Part shown: in pieces, positions 1-4,593 of the stretch
How the letters are laid out: each line of letters opens with the position of its first letter
Numbering within the stretch: position 1 is the first letter of the stretch
Source of the DNA: DATHSN01 sp035464115
GTDB taxonomy: Bacteria > Actinomycetota > Acidimicrobiia > Acidimicrobiales > SKKL01
Length of the DNA stretch: 7,048 bases
Direction: 5' to 3'
NCBI GenBank assembly: GCA_035464115.1
Contig: DATHSN010000212.1
Coordinates: 1-7,048 of the forward strand
Notes under the pieces: model-generated
What the model was told of the DNA's origin: nothing
Database searches by the model: none
The model's input: only the letters and a program-made list of their open reading frames with translations
Translations under genes and position numbers: made by a program

Positions 1-517
1 CGAGCAGCTCGAGGGCGCCCTCGGTGTGCTCGACCTGCTCGGTGACCCGGCGGATCCAGCACCGCCGTCCGACCGGCACCTCCGACAGCGGCACCGTGTC
101 CTCGATCGGCACGGGTGAGGCGCCGGGGATCGGGTTGCCGTGAGGGCAGGTGGTGGGGTGGTCGAGCAGGGCCTCGAGACGGTCGGTGACCTCGTCGGAC
201 AGCACGTGCTCCCACACCCCCGCCTCGGCGTGGGCCTCGGCCCATCCGACACCCAGCACATCGGTGAGCATCCGCTCGGCGAGCCGGTGGCGACGCACCG
301 TGCGCACCGCGAGCTGCTCACCGTCGGCGGTGAGGCGCAGCGTGCGGCCGTCGCGCCGGACGAGCCCGGCCCGCTCCATGCGCCGGATGCCCTCCGACAC
401 CGCGGGTCGGCTACAGCCCAGGCGATCGGCGACGCGGGCCTGGATCCGGTCGAGGTCGTCCTCGCCCAGCTCCCAGATGACCTCGGCGTACTCCTCGAAG
501 GCCGGATGCAGAGCCAC
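1..517 (-). CDS. DtxR/IdeR-family metal-dependent transcriptional repressor, C-terminus cut by window edge
   Basis: I translated this by hand from the minus strand; 172 residues are inside the window and the frame is open to base 1. It starts ALHPAFEEYAEVIWELGEDD, followed by a winged helix-turn-helix at about residues 25-60 (recognition helix SRPAVSEGIRRMERAGLV). The DtxR dimerisation and metal-binding domain follows: RHRLAERMLTDVLG (H77, E81), HAEAGVWEH (H96, E103, H104) and CPHGNPIPG (about 124-132). Known members bind DNA when loaded with Fe2+ or Mn2+ and repress metal uptake. The missing part should hold the rest of the SH3-like third domain; family members are about 225-230 aa. The GTG start at 517 has no Shine-Dalgarno but lies 7 nt after a -10 element, which suggests a leaderless mRNA. 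Two primary-site ligands of DtxR, Met10 and Cys102, align with Glu9 and Gly100 here, so the metal is uncertain (Fe or Mn). The iron-related neighbours favour iron. Confidence 0.9.
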   Translation of the reverse strand, partial: MALHPAFEEYAEVIWELGEDDLDRIQARVADRLGCSRPAVSEGIRRMERAGLVRRDGRTLRLTADGEQLAVRTVRRHRLAERMLTDVLGVGWAEAHAEAGVWEHVLSDEVTDRLEALLDHPTTCPHGNPIPGASPVPIEDTVPLSEVPVGRRCWIRRVTEQVEHTEGALELL

Positions 518-524
518 GGAGGTG

Positions 525-554
525 ATGTTAGGGTCACCTAATTCACTGTGACAA
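525..554 (-). promoter_or_regulatory. Leaderless promoter of the DtxR-family gene
   Basis: Read on the minus strand, TTGTCA (549-554) is followed after 18 nt by TAACAT (525-530). These match a -35 (one mismatch to TTGACA) and an actinobacterial -10 (TANNNT). The GTG start at 517 begins 7 nt after the -10, so transcription would start at or next to the start codon, which fits the missing Shine-Dalgarno. Assigned by eye only. Confidence 0.55.
528..541. promoter_or_regulatory. Iron box (DtxR/IdeR operator), perfect 14-bp dyad
   Basis: TTAGGGTCACCTAA is a perfect inverted repeat, TTAGG-N4-CCTAA. The 19-mer ending at 541 matches 16 of 19 positions of the Streptomyces DmdR1-type iron box TTAGGTTAGGCTCACCTAA as I recall it. 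It overlaps the -10 (525-530) and the spacer of the repressor's own promoter, and lies 32 nt upstream of the divergent gene at 574. A bound repressor would block its own promoter and probably the divergent operon. The DtxR-type gene next door makes the assignment strong; binding is inferred. Confidence 0.8.
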
Positions 555-573
555 GTGTCCCCGTGGAGGATCG

Positions 574-1116
574 ATGATCGACCCCGTCCAGCTCCGACTC
601 GCCGTCGCCCTCGCCCACGTGGTCCCGCGGGCCGAGCTGCGATTGACCTGCCACGACGGCGGCCGGGTCGTCGTCGGCCGTCACCCGTCGGCGCACCTGT
701 CGCCCTGCGACCTTCGCCGGGTCGTGGTGGCGGCGGAGCTGCCCGGCCAGCCCGACGTGGCCCGCTGGATCGAGCGGGTGGAGGTGGCGGGCGTGCTGGT
801 CGACGGCGGCGGCGGCGTGCACCTGGTCGACGACGCCGACGGCCGGTCGGCGTGGTTCGCCACCACCGCGCCGCCCTACCGGGTCGTCGACGCCCTCGAG
901 GGCGCCCCCACCGACGACCTGCCCGGTGTCCCCGATGCCCGGGTCGTGCTGCGCCCCGATCCAGAGCTCGGCGCCACGGTCGTGCAGGTGTCCCAGGACG
1001 ACGGCGGGTCCCAGCACCTGCACGACCTCGCCCTTCGAGCGCTCGGCGCCTGCCTGGTGATCGAGCTCGAAGCCGCCACCCGCCGCCCGTCGCGCCGTCC
1101 CCGACGTGCCGCATGA
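574..1116 (+). CDS. Unrecognised 180-aa protein, first gene of an iron-boxed operon
   Basis: I do not recognise a family. The frame is convincing: codon third positions are almost all G or C, GGAGG lies at 565-569 (4 nt before the ATG), and its stop overlaps the next start (ATGA). The product has no signal peptide or membrane segment, so it is probably cytosolic. It is rich in Val, Ala, Arg and Asp, with three cysteines (C26, C45, C160), a central WIERVEVAGVLVDGGGGVHL stretch suggesting beta strands, and an Arg-rich tail (169-178). It begins 32 bp from the iron box and is followed by a siderophore-interacting protein, so a role in iron handling or siderophore reduction is likely by context only. 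It could also be a small accessory or sensing protein. No catalytic motif is visible. Confidence 0.75.
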   Translation: MIDPVQLRLAVALAHVVPRAELRLTCHDGGRVVVGRHPSAHLSPCDLRRVVVAAELPGQPDVARWIERVEVAGVLVDGGGGVHLVDDADGRSAWFATTAPPYRVVDALEGAPTDDLPGVPDARVVLRPDPELGATVVQVSQDDGGSQHLHDLALRALGACLVIELEAATRRPSRRPRRAA

Positions 1117-1916
1117 CGGCCATGTACGGCACCGTCACCCGGGTCGAGCGGTTGGCGCCCCGGCTGGTGCGGGTGGTGCTCGACGGCGACGGCCTCGCCG
1201 GGTTCACGCCCACCGAGTTCACCGACCAGTACGTCAACGCCCTGTTCCTCCCGCCGGACGCGCCGTGGACCGTGCCGTTCGACCCCGACGAGGTCAAGGC
1301 CGGGCCGGCCGAGCACCGACCCCGCGGGCGGCGCGAGACGGTCCGTCGCTGGGACCCCGACCGCGGTGAGCTGTGGCTCGAGCTGGTGACCCACGGCGAC
1401 GTCGGCCTCGCCGGCCGATGGGCCGACCACGCCGCACCCGGCGACCGCCTCCAGGTGGTCGGACCGTCGGGTGGCTACGCGCCCGATCCCGACGCCGACG
1501 GCCACCTCATGGTCGGCGACGAGAGCGCGCTGCCCGCCATCGCCGCCTCGCTCGAGCGCGTGCCCAGCGGGGTACCGGTGGCGGCGGTGGTCGTGGTCGA
1601 CGGTCCCGCCGACGAGATCGAGCTGGAGACCCCGGGCGCGCTCGCCCTGCGGTGGGTGCACCGTGACCGCGAGCCGGGTGACCACGAGGAGCGGGTCGTG
1701 CGAGCGGTCGCCGCCGTCGACCTGCCGCCCGGCCGGGTGCAGCCGTTCGTGCACGGCGAGGCCGCCGAGGTGCGCGCCGTCCGCCGCCACCTCGCCGGCC
1801 GGGGCGTCGACGTGGCCGGGGCGTCGATCTCGCCCTACTGGCGGCGGGGCCTCGACGACGAGGGCTGGCGCGAGATCAAGCGCGACTGGGTGCTCGCGGC
1901 CGCGCAGGAGGCGTGA
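1113..1916 (+). CDS. Siderophore-interacting protein (FAD-binding ferric-siderophore reductase family)
   Basis: The protein is 267 aa, normal for the SIP/ViuB family. These are cytosolic enzymes that bind FAD, take electrons from NAD(P)H or ferredoxin and reduce ferric siderophores to release Fe2+. Visible features in order are an N-terminal FAD-binding barrel (4-125) with the strand GELWLELVTHGDVGLAGRWA (85-104) and PGDRLQVVGPSGGY (109-122), then a nucleotide-binding-like domain with GDESALPAI (135-143), FVHGEAAEVRAVRRHL (212-227) and SPYWRRGLDDEGWREIKRDW (240-259), the family's C-terminal signature. The usual flavin motif R-x-Y-T reads R73-R-E-T76, so the tyrosine is replaced by Glu75. The ATG at 1113 overlaps the previous stop by 4 nt, suggesting translational coupling. 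A second ATG at 1122 (MYGTVTR) is equally possible. The frame stays open upstream to 555, but that part is a shadow of the gene at 574. Confidence 0.9.
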   Translation: MTAMYGTVTRVERLAPRLVRVVLDGDGLAGFTPTEFTDQYVNALFLPPDAPWTVPFDPDEVKAGPAEHRPRGRRETVRRWDPDRGELWLELVTHGDVGLAGRWADHAAPGDRLQVVGPSGGYAPDPDADGHLMVGDESALPAIAASLERVPSGVPVAAVVVVDGPADEIELETPGALALRWVHRDREPGDHEERVVRAVAAVDLPPGRVQPFVHGEAAEVRAVRRHLAGRGVDVAGASISPYWRRGLDDEGWREIKRDWVLAAAQEA

Positions 1917-1957
1917 ACACCGCGGCATCGGCGCCGGCGATCCGACAGGCTGGAGCC

Positions 1958-2536
1958 ATGCCGGAGCGCTCGGACCCGGACGCCGCCGGGTGTGCCACCG
2001 CCACCGTCGTCGCGGTCCACCGCTCGCCCGGTCACACCTTCAGCAAGGCACCGGCCACAGCCGTCGCCCTCGTCGCGGGGCTCGGGGTGCGAGGAGATGC
2101 GCACGCTGGCGCCCGAGTACGCCACCGCTCGCGGGTCCGCGCCGATCCCGACCAGCCCAACCTCCGGCAGGTGCACCTCATCCAACGCGAGCTGCTCGAC
2201 GAGCTCGGATCCGCCGGCTTCGCGGTGGCGCCCGGCGAGCTCGGTGAGAACATCACCACCGAGGGCCTCGACCTGCTCGGCTTGCCCACCGGTGCGGTGC
2301 TCCTGCTCGGGCCCGACGCGCTGGTGGTGCTCACCGGTCTGCGCAACCCGTGCCACCAGATCGACGACCACGCGCCCGGCCTCCTGGCCCAGGTGCGGCG
2401 GCGCGACGACTCCGGCGCGGTGGTCCGCCGCGCCGGGGTGATGGGCGTGGTCGTTCGGTCCGGGACCGTCGCGCCGGGCGACCCGATCGTCGTGGCGTCA
2501 CCACCGCTGCCGCACCACCCGCTCGCGCCCGTCTGA
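1958..2536 (+). CDS. MOSC-domain protein
   Basis: The protein is 192 aa from the ATG at 1958. It has VVAVHRSPGHTFSK (17-30), GDAHAG (46-51), a histidine/arginine stretch HRSRV, PNLRQVHLIQRELLDEL (67-83), PGELGENITTEGLDL (92-106), TGLRNPCHQID (126-136) with the conserved MOSC cysteine C132, and AGVMGVVVRSGTVAPGDPI (159-177). MOSC domains bind molybdenum cofactor or carry sulfur in molybdenum cofactor sulfurases, mARC and YiiM-like proteins; this stand-alone form has unknown substrates. A GTG at 1913 overlapping the previous stop would add 15 residues, but AGGAGG at 1906-1911 is only 1 nt from it. At 1958 a GGAG (1952-1955) is also very close, and CAGGCT at 1946-1951 could be a -10 for a leaderless start. 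I prefer 1958 because family homology begins just after it, but the start is open. Confidence 0.85.
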   Translation: MPERSDPDAAGCATATVVAVHRSPGHTFSKAPATAVALVAGLGVRGDAHAGARVRHRSRVRADPDQPNLRQVHLIQRELLDELGSAGFAVAPGELGENITTEGLDLLGLPTGAVLLLGPDALVVLTGLRNPCHQIDDHAPGLLAQVRRRDDSGAVVRRAGVMGVVVRSGTVAPGDPIVVASPPLPHHPLAPV

Positions 2537-2552
2537 CGCCCGCCGGCGGGCG
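2537..2552. terminator. Possible bidirectional terminator, 16-bp perfect palindrome
   Basis: CGCCCGCCGGCGGGCG is a perfect palindrome directly after the MOSC stop codon and 15 bp from the stop of the convergent lipoprotein gene. As RNA it can fold into a 6-bp GC stem with a CCGG loop on either strand. There is no T-tract, so intrinsic termination is uncertain. Position between convergent genes is the main argument. Confidence 0.4.
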
Positions 2553-2567
2553 CCGTGCCCGTCGCGC

Positions 2568-3587
2568 TCAGCCAGCGAGGAGGGCGGTGAGCTCGGTGGC
2601 GAGGCGGGTGCGGCCCTCGACGCCCGGGTAGCCGAGACGGTCGATGGTGACGACCTCACCGGTGGACACCGCGGGCAGGGTCGGCCACAAGGGCGAGCCG
2701 CCGATGGCGTCGACCGCGTCGCTCTCGCCCTCGACGAGATCGGACTGCGAGAGCACGATCTGCGGGGCATCGAGCAACCCCAGCTGTTCGAGCGACAGGA
2801 ACGCCCGCCCGTTGCGGGCGTCGCCGACGGCGTCGGCGTCGGGGACCAGGACCACGCCGAGGTCGAGCAGGACGGCCGGCACGTTGCTGGGGCCGTCGAC
2901 CCACGCCGCGGGGGAGGGGCCGGGGTAGATGGTGGCCAGGCTCACCTCGGCGCCCGCGAGCTCGGCGCGGCCCGCGGCCACGGCGGCCTCGTAGGCGGCG
3001 AGCGCATCGTCGGCGGCGTCGGTGGCCCCGAACGCGGTGCCGAGCAGCGCCATGTCGGCGCGCCAGTCGTCGCCGGCGACGGCGATGGCGGGGGCGATGC
3101 GCTCGAGCAGGTCGCCGCCCACCTCGTCCCAGACGAAGGCGGTGGCCACGATGAGGTCGGGGCGCAGCGCGGCGAGACCCTCGAGGTCGGGCTCGGTGGC
3201 CGACAGGGCCTCGATGCCCGCCGTGCGGGCGGGGTCGATCCCCACGAACCCGGCCCCGGCGACGGTGGCGGTGGAGGCCACCACCGCGACGTCGAGCGCG
3301 AGCAGGTCGGCCAAGAGGAACTCCTCGCCGAGGGCGACGACGCGCTGGGGCTCGGCCGGGACCTCGGTGGTGCCCCGGGCGTGCTCGACCGTTCGTGGTG
3401 CCATCGGGTCGACGGTGGTATCGGTGGGGGCACCGTCGCCGGCGTCGGTGACGGCGGTGGTCTCCGGGGATGCGGTGGTCTCCGGGGAGGCCGTCGTCGC
3501 CGGGGCGGCGTCGTCGTCGGCGCCGCAGGCGGCCAGGACGAGTGCGAGCGCCACCAGGGTGGCGGTCAGCAGACGGAGCGAGCGCAC
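2568..3587 (-). CDS. Iron-siderophore ABC transporter substrate-binding lipoprotein
   Basis: The protein is 339 aa from a GTG at 3587. It has a short basic N-terminus, a hydrophobic core and the lipobox LAAC (C21), so it should be a lipid-anchored surface protein. A disordered Ala/Thr/Pro/Asp linker (22-66) carries a duplicated ASPETT. The TroA/FepB-like fold begins at VEHARGTTEVPAEPQRVVAL (67-86) and includes FLLADLLALDV, LEGLAALRPDLIVATAF (135-151), LLERIAPAIAV, LGTAFGATDAADDALAAYE, and GEVVTIDRLGYPGVEGRTRL (310-329). This pattern is typical of ferric-siderophore binding proteins; the exact ligand cannot be read. No permease or ATPase is adjacent. An ATG at 3623 would extend it by 12 residues, but that codon lies inside the -10 and iron box, while GTG 3587 has GGAGG at the right distance. 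Confidence 0.88.
   Translation of the reverse strand: MRSLRLLTATLVALALVLAACGADDDAAPATTASPETTASPETTAVTDAGDGAPTDTTVDPMAPRTVEHARGTTEVPAEPQRVVALGEEFLLADLLALDVAVVASTATVAGAGFVGIDPARTAGIEALSATEPDLEGLAALRPDLIVATAFVWDEVGGDLLERIAPAIAVAGDDWRADMALLGTAFGATDAADDALAAYEAAVAAGRAELAGAEVSLATIYPGPSPAAWVDGPSNVPAVLLDLGVVLVPDADAVGDARNGRAFLSLEQLGLLDAPQIVLSQSDLVEGESDAVDAIGGSPLWPTLPAVSTGEVVTIDRLGYPGVEGRTRLATELTALLAG
3454..3489. repeat. Two-copy 18-bp tandem repeat inside the lipoprotein linker
   Basis: The unit GCGGTGGTCTCCGGGGAT occurs twice in direct succession (3454-3471 and 3472-3489, last base differs). In the minus-strand gene it encodes the repeated ASPETT of the disordered linker after the lipidated cysteine. 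It is probably a slippage duplication with no effect on the folded domain. Confidence 0.7.
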
Positions 3588-3593
3588 GGGAGA

Positions 3594-3598
3594 CCTCC
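3594..3598 (-). promoter_or_regulatory. Ribosome binding site fixing the GTG start at 3587
   Basis: On the minus strand GGAGG is followed after 6 nt by GTG. This spacing is ideal, while the upstream ATG at 3623 has no comparable site and sits inside promoter sequence. It therefore supports the shorter lipoprotein, whose signal peptide starts MRSLRLL. Confidence 0.7.
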
Positions 3599-3619
3599 GG
3601 GGGACGGCGCGGAGCGCAG

Positions 3620-3625
3620 ACATTA
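3620..3625 (-). promoter_or_regulatory. Probable -10 element of the lipoprotein gene
   Basis: On the minus strand TAATGT matches TANNNT. Transcription would start near 3612, leaving a short leader that contains the GGAGG at 3594-3598. The hexamer 17 nt upstream (TTCCGC) is a poor -35. The iron box 3623-3636 overlaps this -10 from the upstream side. Confidence 0.45.
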
Positions 3626-3636
3626 GGCGTCCCTAA
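3623..3636. promoter_or_regulatory. Iron box (DtxR/IdeR operator), perfect 14-bp dyad
   Basis: TTAGGCGTCCCTAA has the same TTAGG-N4-CCTAA arrangement as the box at 528-541, with a different spacer. It overlaps the putative -10 of the lipoprotein gene and lies 36 bp upstream of its GTG start, a typical repressor position. Repetition of the same spacing in front of two separate iron genes supports a real operator. Confidence 0.72.
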
Positions 3637-3704
3637 CGCTCGGCGGAAGCCAGTCGCGCCTCGGGCCCCGGTGGACGAGCGTGGTCGGCTGGAGGTCAGG
3701 GAGG

Positions 3705-3723
3705 CGAAGGGTCCTTCGACCCT
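3705..3723. repeat. Two overlapping inverted repeats in the divergent intergenic region
   Basis: CGAAGG-GT-CCTTCG (3705-3718) and AGGGTC-CTTC-GACCCT (3708-3723) are both perfect dyads and cannot form hairpins at the same time. They lie midway between the lipoprotein and feoA promoter regions. They could be a protein-binding site or chance in GC-rich DNA; apart from these and the iron boxes I see nothing else in 3637-3805. Confidence 0.3.
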
Positions 3724-3740
3724 CGCCCGTTCGCATGATG

Positions 3741-3754
3741 TTAGGAATGCTGAA
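3741..3754. promoter_or_regulatory. Degenerate iron box upstream of feoA
   Basis: TTAGGAATGCTGAA keeps the left half-site TTAGG; the right half-site CTGAA has two mismatches to CCTAA. The ten bases TGATGTTAGG (3736-3745) are identical to those at 523-532 in front of the repressor gene, which argues against chance. It is 63 bp upstream of the feoA start. A clear feoA promoter could not be placed. Confidence 0.45.
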
Positions 3755-3817
3755 CACAACCAGGACGGAGTTCTGGATGCCACGAGACGGCGGTCTCGCC
3801 GTCGGGAAGGAGTGCCC

Positions 3818-4063
3818 GTGACGGCGTTGAGCGAGATGCGTCCGGGAGCGCGGGGCGAGGTGACGGCCGTCGACGGCCGGGGCACCGGGCGCCGACGGAT
3901 GGTGGAGATGGGGCTGGTGCGCGGCACCGCGGTCGAGGTCGTGCGGGTCGCCCCGCTCGGCGATCCGATCGACGTGAAGCTGCGCGGCTACCAGCTGACC
4001 CTGCGGCGGTCGGAGGCCGCCTTGGTCCAGATCGACGTGCACGATCCCGAGGTGCCCCGATGA
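3818..4063 (+). CDS. feoA: Ferrous iron transport protein A (FeoA)
   Basis: The protein is 81 aa, one FeoA SH3-like domain, normal for the family: ALSEMRPGARGEVTAVDG (3-20), RRRMVEMGLVRGTAVEVVRV (25-44), APLGDPIDVKLRGYQLTLRR (45-64) and a final strand ALVQIDV. FeoA is a small cytosolic protein thought to regulate FeoB, perhaps by contacting its G domain. The GTG start at 3818 has AAGGAG at 3807-3812, 5 nt upstream. The frame is open farther upstream, but nothing there resembles FeoA. The stop overlaps the feoB G-protein start (ATGA), so the two are probably translationally coupled. A weak iron box at 3741-3754 suggests iron-dependent control. Confidence 0.93.
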   Translation: MTALSEMRPGARGEVTAVDGRGTGRRRMVEMGLVRGTAVEVVRVAPLGDPIDVKLRGYQLTLRRSEAALVQIDVHDPEVPR

Positions 4064-4593
4064 GTCGGCGCGACGTGGGCGAGCGGCTGGTGGTGGCCCT
4101 GGCCGGCAACCCCAACACCGGCAAGACGACGGTGTTCAACCACCTCACCGGTTCCCATCAGCACGTGGGCAACTGGCCGGGCAAGACCGTCGACCGCAAG
4201 AGCGGCTGGTTCCGCCGCGGCCCGACCGAGGTCGAGATCGTCGACCTGCCCGGCACCTACAGCCTGGTGGCCGCCTCGACCGACGAGCGCATCGCCCGCG
4301 AGGCCCTCGTCGAGGGCGAGTTCGACGCGGTGGTCGCCGTGGTCGACGCCGCCAACCTCGAGCGCAACCTGTACCTCGTCGCCCAGATCCGTGAGCTGGG
4401 CGCACCGGTCGTGGTGGCGCTGAACATGACCGACGTGGCCGCCGCCCGCGGGGTCGAGATCGACGCCGACCGGCTCGGCCTCGCCCTCGGCGCCGTGGTG
4501 GTGCCGACGGTCGCCCGCACCGGCACCGGTGTCGACCGGCTGGCCGACGTGATCATCGGCGTCGCGAGGAGGGCCTCCCGTGCGCTCGCCTGA
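4060..4593 (+). CDS. feoB: FeoB G-protein half, encoded as a separate 177-aa protein
   Basis: This is the N-terminal GTPase domain of the ferrous iron transporter FeoB. It shows G1 GNPNTGKT (16-23), the FeoB switch I signature HVGNWPGKTVDRKSG (35-49), G3 DLPGTYSL (62-69), G4 NMTD (122-125) and a weak G5 VARTGTG (151-157). It ends at a TGA right where the G domain would normally continue into the GDI helical domain and membrane part, which are encoded by the next, overlapping frame. In most bacteria FeoB is one chain of about 600-800 aa. GAGGTG (4049-4054) lies upstream of the ATG. The G half would be cytosolic and should associate with the membrane half to gate Fe2+ uptake. A sequencing indel is the alternative; see the internal ribosome binding site at 4567. 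Confidence 0.92.
   Translation: MSRRDVGERLVVALAGNPNTGKTTVFNHLTGSHQHVGNWPGKTVDRKSGWFRRGPTEVEIVDLPGTYSLVAASTDERIAREALVEGEFDAVVAVVDAANLERNLYLVAQIRELGAPVVVALNMTDVAAARGVEIDADRLGLALGAVVVPTVARTGTGVDRLADVIIGVARRASRALA
4567..4572 (+). promoter_or_regulatory. Internal ribosome binding site for the FeoB membrane half
   Basis: AGGAGG lies inside the last codons of the G-protein gene, 7 nt before the GTG at 4580. This is the strongest Shine-Dalgarno in the operon with ideal spacing. It supports independent initiation of the membrane half, coupled to translation of the G half. Confidence 0.7.

Noticed and set aside
140..551. Two plus-strand open frames of 133 codons
   Set aside because: They lie opposite the DtxR-family gene, whose minus-strand translation shows full family motifs.
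518..573. A clear -35/-10 pair for the plus-strand operon starting at 574
   Set aside because: TAGGGT (529-534) and TAATTC (539-544) are possible -10 elements, but neither has a convincing -35, so I did not annotate one.
555..1112. Upstream extension of the siderophore-interacting protein frame
   Set aside because: The extension is Arg/Pro/Gly-rich with no homology and overlaps the better supported gene at 574; the ATGA junction at 1113 fits a normal start.
3470..3817. Upstream extension of the feoA frame
   Set aside because: It runs antisense through the lipoprotein gene and across promoter elements; FeoA homology begins only after 3818.
2656..3927. 423-codon minus-strand frame overlapping the lipoprotein gene
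   Set aside because: Its product is Arg/Pro/Gly repeat-like and lacks the lipobox and binding-protein fold seen in the frame ending at 2568.
4550..4593. Sequencing frameshift as the explanation for split feoB
   Set aside because: Not excluded, but the AGGAGG with 7-nt spacing, the GTG start and the break at a domain boundary favour a real split; I rate it the less likely option.
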